Assembly (NCBI RefSeq): GCF_030053115.1
Contig: NZ_CP125619.1
Coordinates: 5,598,501 to 5,662,500, forward strand
Length of the DNA: 64,000 nucleotides
Direction: 5' to 3'
Origin: Pseudomonas svalbardensis
GTDB taxonomy: Bacteria; Pseudomonadota; Gammaproteobacteria; Pseudomonadales; Pseudomonadaceae
Position 1 is the first letter of the stretch. Every line of letters starts with the position of its first letter. Below, in pieces: positions 9,068 through 16,977 of the stretch. The position numbers and the translations under genes are program-made. The notes below the pieces were generated by a model, which saw only the letters and a list, made by a program, of their open reading frames with translations, searched no databases and was not told the origin of the DNA.

Positions 9068-10150
9068 TCAGCCATGCTCGCGCGCAAACACGTTCATGAA
9101 ATCGCACAGCGCCTCGACCGCCGGCACTGAAACGGCGTTGTAGAGGCTGGCGCGCAGGCCGCCGACGCTGGCGTGGCCTTTGAGGCCATTGAGGCCGGCC
9201 TGCTCGGCGCTCCGCAAAAAGGCCTTCTCCAGAACCGCCTCGGCCAGCCGGAAGGGCACGTTGTTGATGGAGCGATACGGTAACTGCACAGGGTTGCGAT
9301 AAAACCCGTCACTCCCATCGATCGCGCGGTACAGCATTCCCGCCTTAGTCTGGTTGCGCTGATGCAGGGCCTGCAGACCGCCGCTGTGCTTGATCCACTT
9401 GAGCGTCAAGCCGGTGAGGTACCAGGGGAAGGTCGCCGGGGTATTGAGCATCGACTGCGCGTCGCTGATGCGCGCGTAGTTGAGAATGTCCGGGGTAAAG
9501 GCATGGGAACGCTCCAGCAACGCCGGGTCCACGATGACCACCGTCAACCCGGCCACGCCCATGTTTTTCTGCGCGGCGGCATACACCAGCCCATGCCTGG
9601 CGATGTCGATCGGCTTGGACAGCAGGCTTGAACATGCATCGCACACCAGCGGCGCGTCGCTCGCGGGCGTGTCGATGAACTGCACGCCGTGCACCGTCTC
9701 ATTCTCGGTGTAGTGCAAGTAGGCGGCGTCGGCGTTAAGGCGCCACTCCGAGGCGTGGGGGACGCGGTCGAAACCGGACGCGTGGGTACTGGCAACCACG
9801 CGCACATCGCAGTAGCGCCGTGCAGCCTCGATCGCCTTGCCCGACCAGAGGCCGGTGTGCAGGTAATCCGCTGTGCCTTTATCGCCTATCAGGTTCATCG
9901 GCACTTGAGCGAACTGCAACGAGGCGCCCCCTTGCAGGAACAGCACTTTGTAGGCGGGCGGCACCCCGAGGATATCGCGCAGGTCCCGTTCGGCCTCGCG
10001 GGCCACCGTCATGAACACCTGCGAACGATGGCTGATTTCCATCACGGACATGCCGGTGCTGGCAAAATCGAAAAACTCCTCGTGCGCCTGAGTGAGGACG
10101 TCCAACGGCACCGCGGTGGGGCCTGCGCTGAAGTTGTGTGACCGAGCCAT
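9068..10150 (-). CDS. serC: Phosphoserine aminotransferase paralogue (SerC)
   Basis: The 360-residue length and the motifs HNFSAGPT near the start, GGAS, and the PLP lysine in AAQKNMG identify SerC, which makes phosphoserine from 3-phosphohydroxypyruvate and also acts in PLP synthesis. The ATG at 10150 follows GGAG by ten bases; the longer frame start lacks a ribosome site. In pseudomonads the housekeeping serC lies with pheA/hisC/tyrA genes; that context is absent here, so this is likely a second copy. It is first in the operon running to glyA and divergent from the MocR gene. It may supply phosphoserine to the pathway, or replace an inhibited housekeeping enzyme. Confidence 0.88.
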   Translation of the reverse strand: MARSHNFSAGPTAVPLDVLTQAHEEFFDFASTGMSVMEISHRSQVFMTVAREAERDLRDILGVPPAYKVLFLQGGASLQFAQVPMNLIGDKGTADYLHTGLWSGKAIEAARRYCDVRVVASTHASGFDRVPHASEWRLNADAAYLHYTENETVHGVQFIDTPASDAPLVCDACSSLLSKPIDIARHGLVYAAAQKNMGVAGLTVVIVDPALLERSHAFTPDILNYARISDAQSMLNTPATFPWYLTGLTLKWIKHSGGLQALHQRNQTKAGMLYRAIDGSDGFYRNPVQLPYRSINNVPFRLAEAVLEKAFLRSAEQAGLNGLKGHASVGGLRASLYNAVSVPAVEALCDFMNVFAREHG

Positions 10151-10198
10151 GGTTGAGTAACTCCTGTTCAAGAACGCTTGCCCTGTGCGTAATCACCG

Positions 10199-10285
10199 AG
10201 GTAAAGCCTGGGGTGGCGAGGGCCAGAGTCTACGGATAAACTGGCCTGCCTTTACCTGCCAGTTCATAGAAAGAGAGCAGACCAC
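10199..10285. promoter_or_regulatory. Divergent control region between serC and the MocR gene, with nested dyads
   Basis: The 135-base intergenic region contains AGGTAAAG (10199-10206) mirrored by CTTTACCT (10250-10257), GGCCAG (10221-10226) mirrored by CTGGCC (10241-10246), and AACTGGC (10239-10245) mirrored by GCCAGTT (10258-10264). CAGACCAC (10278-10285) abuts the regulator's ATG. MocR regulators often control themselves and a divergent gene from such a region, so this is the most likely operator region. Exact sites are inference. Confidence 0.5.
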
Positions 10286-11782
10286 ATGGCAAAGACCTTC
10301 GAGCTGGAAACCCTGAAGATGCGCCTCAACGACGCTGAGTTTCAGCTGCTGGATTTGCACCAGCGGATCCAGCGTGCGTTGCGTGCGCTGATACTCGACG
10401 GCGCTCTCCGCCCCGGCTTGAAACTGCCCGCCACGCGGGTGCTGTCCAAGTCACTGGGCTGCGCCCGCGACACCGTTGAGAACGCCTATGTGCAGTTGCA
10501 TCGGGACGGGTTTATCGTGCGCCGCGAAGGCGCCGGCAGTTACGTCTGCGACACGGTGGGCGTCGAATTGCGCGGTGCCGGCCGCCGACGCCTCAAGGCT
10601 CAGGAAGTCAGGAGCAGCGTCGCCGCACCGGGCGCCGAACTTAGCCAACGCGGGCGGATGATCTTCGACACCGGCGGCGTGCGCGATCAGCAAGTCATCA
10701 AGGCATTCGCCACCGGCCTGCCGGAAACCCGCAGCTTCCCGACGGATGTCTGGGAGCGTTTGCAGCGCCAGGTCATGAAGGACTATCGCGCGAACGTGCT
10801 GCTGCATGGCGATCCACAAGGGGCCGAGCCCCTGCGCAAAGCGATTGCCACCTACCTGAACCTCGAACGCGGCGCCAAATGCTCCCCCGACCAGGTGCTG
10901 GTATTGAGCAGTACGCGTCAGGCGTTGTATCTGTGCGCACAGTTGCTGGTGGACGCCGGCAAGCCGATTCTGCTGGAAAACCCCGGCTATTACGGCGCCC
11001 GCAAGGCCTTCGAAATCGCCGAAACCAAGGTGCTGCCCATTGATGTCGATGAACGGGGCATCCGCACCGACCTGCTGCACGCCGACCGCAGCGGCGCCAA
11101 TTGCGTGTATGTCACGCCCTCGCACCAATACCCCACCGGCGCGACGTTGCCGCTGGAGCGGCGTCTTGAGTTGATCAATTGGGCGGCGCAAAAAGGCAAG
11201 TGGATCATCGAAGATGACTACGACAGCGAGTTCCATTACGACGGGCAACCCACGGCGTGCGTGCAGGGCCTGGACAAGTATCAGCGCACGCTCTACATCG
11301 GCACGTTCAGCAAGACCCTCTACCCCGGCCTGCGCATGGGGTATATGGTGCTGCCCTCCGAGCTGGTCAAGCCCTTTGCCTATGCGCGCAGCATGATGGA
11401 CGGCCACACTCCGCAAACGCTGCAACTGACGCTTGCGCGTTTTATGGAAGACGGCCATTACAACGCGCATGTCCGGGCCATGCGCAAGCTGTATGCCGGA
11501 CGCCGGTCGATCATGCACGATGCCATCGGCAAGTACTTGAGCACGGTGGTCACCGCCGAACTGCCGCCGGGCGGGTTGCAAATCCCCTGCTTGCTGAAAG
11601 CCGGATGGTCCGAGGAAAAAACCATCCGCCAGGCCGCCACTGCCGGCGTGCAACTGTCCGGCCTCAGCGGCTTGTACGCGGGCGACCCGAAGCAACAGGG
11701 CTGGCTGCTGGGCTACTCCTCCCTGACCGCGTATGAAATCGAAGCCGCCATGTTGCGCCTGGCCAACGCCCTGAAAATCTAA
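10286..11782 (+). CDS. MocR-type (GntR/aminotransferase) transcriptional regulator
   Basis: The 498-residue protein has the MocR layout: a GntR winged helix at about residues 20-90 (LPATRVLSKSLGCARDTVENAYVQL), a linker, then a fold-type I aminotransferase domain. The domain keeps the PLP lysine in GTFSKTLYPGLRMGY and the aspartate region IIEDDYDSEFHYDG. These proteins sense PLP or its amine/amino-acid adducts and control neighbouring PLP-dependent genes. It is divergent from serC and convergent with the possible small ORF and the SHMT-like gene. It is the only regulator in the island and therefore its likely local regulator. Confidence 0.92.
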   Translation: MAKTFELETLKMRLNDAEFQLLDLHQRIQRALRALILDGALRPGLKLPATRVLSKSLGCARDTVENAYVQLHRDGFIVRREGAGSYVCDTVGVELRGAGRRRLKAQEVRSSVAAPGAELSQRGRMIFDTGGVRDQQVIKAFATGLPETRSFPTDVWERLQRQVMKDYRANVLLHGDPQGAEPLRKAIATYLNLERGAKCSPDQVLVLSSTRQALYLCAQLLVDAGKPILLENPGYYGARKAFEIAETKVLPIDVDERGIRTDLLHADRSGANCVYVTPSHQYPTGATLPLERRLELINWAAQKGKWIIEDDYDSEFHYDGQPTACVQGLDKYQRTLYIGTFSKTLYPGLRMGYMVLPSELVKPFAYARSMMDGHTPQTLQLTLARFMEDGHYNAHVRAMRKLYAGRRSIMHDAIGKYLSTVVTAELPPGGLQIPCLLKAGWSEEKTIRQAATAGVQLSGLSGLYAGDPKQQGWLLGYSSLTAYEIEAAMLRLANALKI

Positions 11783-11955
11783 TGGCCCAGCGCATAGTTC
11801 ATCAGCAGCTGCTGGGCCTGGGCGGCCATCCGCGCACACCTGGGCAGCTTGGGGCATTCAACCGCGATGACGGGTTGAGGCTTGGCGGTGGTGAACAATC
11901 TGAACCGTGACGTGCGGGTGGCCGCTAGACGGCCGGTGGGGATGATGCCGGGCAT
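11779..11955 (-). CDS. Possible small protein, 58 residues, unknown
   Basis: An ATG at 11955 is preceded by AAGGA with seven bases spacing and opens a 58-codon frame ending at 11779, overlapping the stop of the convergent MocR gene. It starts 33 bases after the SHMT-like gene stop on the same strand, so it could be the last gene of that transcript. The product is basic, with two cysteines in VECPKLPRCAR, and has no recognised domain. Its 3' part coincides with an inverted repeat (GGCCCAGC/GCTGGGCC), so it may instead be non-coding terminator DNA. Confidence 0.35.
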   Translation of the reverse strand: MPGIIPTGRLAATRTSRFRLFTTAKPQPVIAVECPKLPRCARMAAQAQQLLMNYALGH

Positions 11956-11987
11956 TTGGAATTCCTTTTCAAAAAAGCGCAGGCGGT

Positions 11988-13286
11988 TTAATACGGCAAC
12001 CTGAAACGCTTGGTCAGGTCGCTGATGCCTTCACGAATCGAGCGTTCAGTGCGGCCGTCGAGGGCACCGCTGCGCAAGCCACCGAGCATGGCCAGAATCA
12101 TGTCGCCGATCTCCCTGAATTCATCGACCCCCATGCCACGCGAAGTGCACGCCGCACTGCCGAGACGAATGCCGGACGTCACGGTGGGCTTGACCTCATC
12201 GCCGGGCACGACATTTTTGTTCACGGTAATGCCGATTGCCTCCAACGCACGCTCGGCGACATTCCCCACCAAGCCCCAGGGCCGCAGGTCAATCACCCCC
12301 AAGTGACAGTCGGTGCCGCCCGACACGACCAACAGCCCACCTTCAGCCAATCGGCCGCACAAGGCCTGGGCATTGGCGACCACGGCGTGGGCATAAGCGC
12401 CGAAGGCCGGTTGCAATGCCTCACCCAGCGCCACGGCCTTGGCCGCTACGGTGTGCATCAGTGCCGCGCCCTGTAGGCCGGGGAATACAGCCGCATTGAT
12501 CTTCTGCGCAATGGCCTGCTCATTGCACAGGATCATCCCGCCACGCGGACCGCGCAACGTGGCGTGGGTGCTGAGGGTGGTGACGTGGGCGAACGGCACT
12601 GGAGACGGATACGCACCACCCGCGACCAGCCCGGCGACGTGGGCGATGTCGGCCATCAGGAACGCCCCCACCTCGTCGGCAATCTCACGAAACCGGGCGA
12701 AATCCAGCGCCCGTGAATACGCCGAGGCCCCTGCGATGATCAGGCGTGGGCGTTCTTGTCGGGCGATCTGCTCGACCTGATCCATGTCGACCCTATGGGT
12801 CACCGAGTGCACCCCATAGCTGAGGGCCTGAAACCAGCGCCCGGACAAGTTGAACGCAGCACCATGGGACAGGTGCCCACCGGACTTGAGGTCCAGGCCC
12901 AGGATCTTGTCCCCCGGCGCCAGCAGAGCCAGAAACACAGCCTGGTTGGCTTGGCTGCCCGAATGGGGTTGCAGGTTGGCATAGGCACAGCTGAACAGCT
13001 GCCTGGCCCGATCGATGGCGAGTTCTTCAATTGCATCGACATTGCAGCAACCGGCGTAATAGCGACGCCCTGGGTAGCCCTCGGCATATTTGTTGGTCAG
13101 CACCGACCCTTGGGCCTCGAGCACCGCACGACTGACCACGTTTTCGGCGGCGATCAGCTCGATTGACTGCACCTGGCGCTGACGCTCGGCGTCGATGGCG
13201 CGCCACACCTCCCCGTCCACCTGGGGCAGCGCAATGCCACTGACCCCTGGCAGCGCGTGGCCCTCCCGATAAGCGAAATGCGGCAT
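11988..13286 (-). CDS. SHMT-like protein lacking the PLP-binding lysine
   Basis: The 432-residue protein aligns along its length with serine hydroxymethyltransferase, including [15 protein letters not shown] (residues 64-77), [17 protein letters not shown] (D213, H216) and [10 protein letters not shown] with the substrate-carboxylate arginine. Two decisive residues are changed. The Schiff-base lysine is alanine ([10 protein letters not shown]242) and the substrate-binding serine of LIASEN is alanine (LIAAEN, A47). I checked the codon (GCC) directly. It cannot form the usual internal aldimine, so it is either catalytically different or non-catalytic (scaffold, PLP-adduct or folate binder, heteromer partner). 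The start at 13286 is chosen because GGGAG lies five bases upstream. It is divergent from the MFS gene. Confidence 0.9.
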   Translation of the reverse strand: MPHFAYREGHALPGVSGIALPQVDGEVWRAIDAERQRQVQSIELIAAENVVSRAVLEAQGSVLTNKYAEGYPGRRYYAGCCNVDAIEELAIDRARQLFSCAYANLQPHSGSQANQAVFLALLAPGDKILGLDLKSGGHLSHGAAFNLSGRWFQALSYGVHSVTHRVDMDQVEQIARQERPRLIIAGASAYSRALDFARFREIADEVGAFLMADIAHVAGLVAGGAYPSPVPFAHVTTLSTHATLRGPRGGMILCNEQAIAQKINAAVFPGLQGAALMHTVAAKAVALGEALQPAFGAYAHAVVANAQALCGRLAEGGLLVVSGGTDCHLGVIDLRPWGLVGNVAERALEAIGITVNKNVVPGDEVKPTVTSGIRLGSAACTSRGMGVDEFREIGDMILAMLGGLRSGALDGRTERSIREGISDLTKRFRLPY

Positions 13287-13375
13287 GGTCACTCCCTGTG
13301 TAAACGTCCGATAACACGCCGCATTACCCTAGCCGCCCACGGACCGGCCAGCCATACCAGTTCGTGCCGACGTTG

Positions 13376-13493
13376 CAGACCACCGCGCTCAATGCCGCTG
13401 CCACACGTCTACGCAGGGGCAGGCGTCGCGAAATCGCAGCCATTCAAAGTGGTCTGATGGACTCATCGGTAATGGACTATCGCGCAAGACCAT
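13376..13493. promoter_or_regulatory. Divergent control region with ATGG(A/T)CT repeats
   Basis: The 260-base gap between the SHMT-like gene and the MFS gene has no supported ORF. It contains CAGACCAC at 13376-13383, GTGGTCTG at 13449-13456, ATGGACT at 13457-13463 and again at 13472-13478, and the inverse AGACCAT at 13487-13493. The last three elements are spaced 15 bases apart start to start. Repeated heptamers of this type are characteristic of MocR binding sites, but the assignment is untested. Confidence 0.45.
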
Positions 13494-13546
13494 CGCCTCA
13501 TTAAGCTCTGCGCCGGTTTTGCCATGCTCATCACATAGGTTTCGCC

Positions 13547-14761
13547 ATGACGATTCGTATCGGGTTGTTGCCTCAGGTCGCCGCAGCGCACTTTGTCAGT
13601 CATTTGCACATCATGGTGCTGGCGGCGCTGTTCCCCCTGCTTCCGGCTTTTTTCAACGTGGATTATGTCGAGCTGGGCCTGGCTTTCAGCCTGTTCAATA
13701 TCGTCACGGCGCTGGTACAGGCGCCCATGGGGTTTGCCGTGGACCGCCACGGTGCCAAGCGCTTGCTGTTGGTCGCGCTGGCACTGGGCAGCAGCAGTTT
13801 CCTGCTGATTGCACTCCTGCCCGGCTACACCTGTTTGTTGATCGGCATGGCGCTGGCCGGCGTCGCCAACGCCATTTATCACCCGGCCGACTACGCCCTG
13901 CTGTCCCGACACATTGACCCCGCCCACATCGGCAAGGCGTTCTCCGTGCATACCTTTGCCGGTTTCCTTGGCGCGGCCGTGGCCCCTGTGTTTTTGCTGG
14001 GTATCGCGGTGTCGAGCAACCCGGCCATGGCCTTCGCGGCGGCGGCACTGGTGGGTTTTTTCGCGCTGGCGCTGTTGTTGATCCCTGGCTCCGCACTGGC
14101 CCGGGTCAGTCGCGTGCATCCCGCCGCCGACCCGACACCCCTCGGCGCCCGTCGCCTGTCACTGCTCTCGCCTATGGTGCTAAGCCTGACCCTGTTGTTC
14201 GTGCTGCTGAACCTGAGCACCGGCGCTATTGAGAAGTTCTCGGTCGCCGCCCTGATGCAAGGCCAGGGCGTGGCCTTGACCTGGGCCAACTCGGCGTTGA
14301 CCGCCTTCCTCTTTGCCAGCGCCTTCGGCGTGCTGGCAGGGGGAGCCTTGGCCGACCGGACCCGCCGCCATGGCGTAGTGGCAGCCAGCGCGTTTGCCTT
14401 GGCCACCGTGCTGATGCTGCTGGTCGCCACGGCACGCTTGAGCGAGCCGGCGCTGCTGGTCGTGCTGGGGACAGCGGGTTTCCTGACCGGGGTGATCGCA
14501 CCGTCCCGCGACATGCTGGTACGTGCGGCCGCCCCGAAGGATGCCGAAGGCAAAACCTTCGGCATCGTCTCTACAGGTTTCAATATCGGTGGCGCCATCG
14601 GTCCCGTCGGGTTCGGCTGGCTGCTCGACCAAGGCCACCCCGACGCAATTTTCTGGGCCAGCGCCGCCTTCATGGGCCTGACCGTTGTACTGACCCTGAT
14701 GCAGGAGCGGTCCTTGGCCAGGACCCGAAAAATGATGGCACTGCAAGTGGCATTCAAGTGA
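13547..14761 (+). CDS. MFS exporter, fosmidomycin-resistance (Fsr)-like
   Basis: A 404-residue protein with about 12 membrane segments. GFAVDRHGAKRLLL matches the MFS loop 2-3 signature, and ANAIYHPADYALLSRHI with GKAFSVHTFAGFLG matches the Fsr/fosmidomycin-resistance subfamily. Such proteins export small polar antibiotics and amino-acid-like compounds, which fits efflux of the cluster's product. It is divergent from the SHMT-like gene, ends 158 bases before the diiron oxygenase gene, and is on the same strand as the oxygenase operon. Confidence 0.88.
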   Translation: MTIRIGLLPQVAAAHFVSHLHIMVLAALFPLLPAFFNVDYVELGLAFSLFNIVTALVQAPMGFAVDRHGAKRLLLVALALGSSSFLLIALLPGYTCLLIGMALAGVANAIYHPADYALLSRHIDPAHIGKAFSVHTFAGFLGAAVAPVFLLGIAVSSNPAMAFAAAALVGFFALALLLIPGSALARVSRVHPAADPTPLGARRLSLLSPMVLSLTLLFVLLNLSTGAIEKFSVAALMQGQGVALTWANSALTAFLFASAFGVLAGGALADRTRRHGVVAASAFALATVLMLLVATARLSEPALLVVLGTAGFLTGVIAPSRDMLVRAAAPKDAEGKTFGIVSTGFNIGGAIGPVGFGWLLDQGHPDAIFWASAAFMGLTVVLTLMQERSLARTRKMMALQVAFK

Positions 14762-14830
14762 CCTGGATCAATAGCCCCAGTGTGTTTTTGCCGCAGACTT
14801 GGAGGGCAACGTCCCGCATTGATTGCGCTG

Positions 14831-14840
14831 CCCCCCCCCC
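14831..14840. repeat. Homopolymer tract of ten C
   Basis: Exactly ten C lie between G bases in the 158-base gap upstream of the diiron oxygenase, 79 bases before its ATG. Such tracts are slippage-prone. The tract lies where promoter spacing or the 5' leader could be affected. Confidence 0.9.
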
Positions 14841-14919
14841 GCTTGTGCGGACCCGTTATTTTTGCAAGGACTGCACGGTAAACCCGAACACCAATAGTCG
14901 ATTTCCTTGGAGTTAAAAC

Positions 14920-15882
14920 ATGGAACGTTTGAATTGTGGTACCGATGACGTGGTAAAAAACATGCTGGCCAAACTATCCACGCTCTGGAAAACCCGCGCC
15001 GCCGTCAACAACCCGCAACCGAACTACTGGGGCCTCGCCTTTGATGCCGACAAGCACGACTTCAGTCTGTCGCTGCTGCCGTTTCGTTATCACCAGGCCT
15101 GGCTCGAAGCCCCCCAGGACTTGCAATCCAAATGCCTGTCCTACGCGTGGGGCATCTACAACCTCAAGACCATCTACATCGAATGCAATGTGGTCGTGCC
15201 TGCCTGCGAGGACATTATCAAGACCCCGCCGCCGAGCAACAACCGCGCCCTGCTGCAGGACGTGATGTCTCAGGCACTGCTCGACGAAGCCCTGCACACC
15301 CGCATGTCCATCATGGCCTGCAACTATATCTATGACATGCGCAAACTCACCCCGCTGGATTTCAGCGCCTTCAACCTGGTGACCTGGCGCGAGGCCCTTC
15401 TGGCAAACTGCACCGCCGAATGGGAGCGACGCCTGACCCGCTTCGGCGTCGCGTGCGCCAGCGAAACACTGATCACCGACTACCTCAAGACCATGGCCGA
15501 GGACGCCAGCATTCAGGCGGTGTGCCATGAGGTCACGCGCACCCATGCTATGGACGAGTGGAGCCATTCCAGCGTCTTCAGCTTCGTCGCTTCCGACATC
15601 GTCAATGGCCTGAGCCGCAAGGAACGCGAGTACCTGCGCTTGATCATCCTGCGCACGGTGCAGATGTTCGCCAATAACGAAATGGGCGCATGGTCCACCG
15701 TGTTTTCGATGCTGGATTTCCCCCATGCCGGCGAGATCCTGCATGACGTGGGCGACAACAACGAAATCAGCGTCTACACCGACTCGCTCGAAGCCCTGAT
15801 AGACCGGATCGGTTTGACCGGCAACGGCCTCAGCAGTGCCGAGCATGCCATTGAAACCTTAGGCGAGAAGGCCCGCGCATGA
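14920..15882 (+). CDS. AurF-type non-heme diiron N-oxygenase
   Basis: The 320-residue protein carries a complete AurF-like diiron ligand set: E88, E123 and H126 (DEALH), E182, H209, E213 and H216 (HAMDEWSH). The spacings (35 residues from E88 to E123; H-x3-E-x2-H at the end) agree with AurF, which oxidises an aryl amine to nitro, and with the related chloramphenicol enzyme CmlI. The reaction here is therefore probably oxidation of an amine to hydroxylamine, nitroso or nitro, but the substrate is unknown. The start follows TTGGAG. The stop overlaps the next gene (ATGA), so the two are coupled. It is the first gene of a four-gene operon. Confidence 0.88.
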   Translation: MERLNCGTDDVVKNMLAKLSTLWKTRAAVNNPQPNYWGLAFDADKHDFSLSLLPFRYHQAWLEAPQDLQSKCLSYAWGIYNLKTIYIECNVVVPACEDIIKTPPPSNNRALLQDVMSQALLDEALHTRMSIMACNYIYDMRKLTPLDFSAFNLVTWREALLANCTAEWERRLTRFGVACASETLITDYLKTMAEDASIQAVCHEVTRTHAMDEWSHSSVFSFVASDIVNGLSRKEREYLRLIILRTVQMFANNEMGAWSTVFSMLDFPHAGEILHDVGDNNEISVYTDSLEALIDRIGLTGNGLSSAEHAIETLGEKARA

Positions 15883-16940
15883 ACGCCATGACGTCCCTCC
15901 AGGCCCTGTGCGAACACGTGACCATTGAAACGGCCAACGTAAAAGTCTTCACCCTGCGCGCGGTGGACGCAACCGCCGAACTCCTCGACAGCCTGGAAGC
16001 AGGAAAACACGTGGCCCTGCACGCCGCTGACATGGCGGGCACCCATCACCAGCGGTTGTATTCGATCACGCGCAAGCGCGGCGCCGACCGGTTCGACATT
16101 GCAGTCAAGCGCGAAGGCCATGGCGGGGTTTCGGACCAGTTGCACGCTACGCTGCAAGCCGGCTCGACCACCTCGGTGCAGTTTGTGGCGGGTGATATTT
16201 CGCTGGAGTCGGTTCTGGGTTGCCGACAAGTCGGCATGCTCGCCGGCGGCATCGGCATCACCTTACCGATTGCGTTGCTGCGCGGCCTGGTCGAGCGCGC
16301 GCGACGCGGACTGGCGGTGCCCGATGTGAGCCTGCTGCTGTGTGTGCCGACCATCGCCGAGATTCCGTTTCTACATGAGTTGCTGGAGCTTGAGCTGACC
16401 ACATCGTGGTTCTCCTTGCAGGTGTTCGTCACCCGCGAAGCGGTCAACAACAACGGGCACTTCAGTGCCGGTCGTCCCCAAGGCCAGGACCTGCGCCGGC
16501 TGGGTAACCCCGAGAGTGTGGTTATCTGCGGGAGCCATGGCTTCGCCCAGGGCATGCGCGAACACACGCTGGCCATGTTCCCCGCCAGCCGCTTGCTGAT
16601 CGAGTCATTCACGCCACCGGCCGCGCCGGTCACCGCCGCACAGACCGAGGCTCAGACCGACGCGACGCTGCGCCTGTACTTGAACCACAACGATCAGGTG
16701 CTGGAGCCACCCGCCGGCAAGAGTTTGCTGGATATGCTCGAAACCAGCGGTATTACGGTGCGCAGCCTTTGCCGCGCCGGCATCTGCGGTCACTGCCGGC
16801 TGAAGGTGTCGGAGGGTCACTACACCCTTGAGCCCGACTTTTGCCTGACGGACAAGGACAAGGACGAAGGCTACGCCCTCGCCTGCTGCACCTTCCCCCA
16901 ATCCGGGACGATCAAGGTCGACCTCACCACCACGGCATGA
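15879..16940 (+). CDS. Flavin/[2Fe-2S] ferredoxin reductase partner
   Basis: The 353-residue protein has the phthalate-dioxygenase-reductase layout: a flavin-binding barrel (RLYSITRKRG, the RxYS motif, near residue 50), an NAD-binding domain (GMLAGGIGITLPIALL), and a C-terminal plant-type [2Fe-2S] domain. The iron-sulfur ligands are C298, C303, C306 and C336 (C-x4-C-x2-C-x29-C). It passes electrons from NAD(P)H to an oxygenase. The four-base overlap with the AurF-like gene makes that enzyme its obvious partner. A dedicated reductase fits the multi-electron chemistry of AurF-type N-oxygenation. Confidence 0.9.
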   Translation: MNAMTSLQALCEHVTIETANVKVFTLRAVDATAELLDSLEAGKHVALHAADMAGTHHQRLYSITRKRGADRFDIAVKREGHGGVSDQLHATLQAGSTTSVQFVAGDISLESVLGCRQVGMLAGGIGITLPIALLRGLVERARRGLAVPDVSLLLCVPTIAEIPFLHELLELELTTSWFSLQVFVTREAVNNNGHFSAGRPQGQDLRRLGNPESVVICGSHGFAQGMREHTLAMFPASRLLIESFTPPAAPVTAAQTEAQTDATLRLYLNHNDQVLEPPAGKSLLDMLETSGITVRSLCRAGICGHCRLKVSEGHYTLEPDFCLTDKDKDEGYALACCTFPQSGTIKVDLTTTA

Positions 16941-16977
16941 ACCATTACCGTGCTTACTTCAACAACTGGGTTTTTCC

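Noticed and set aside
10451..11857. 468-codon antisense frame opposite the MocR gene
   Set aside because: The MocR translation shows clear wHTH and aminotransferase motifs; the antisense one shows none.
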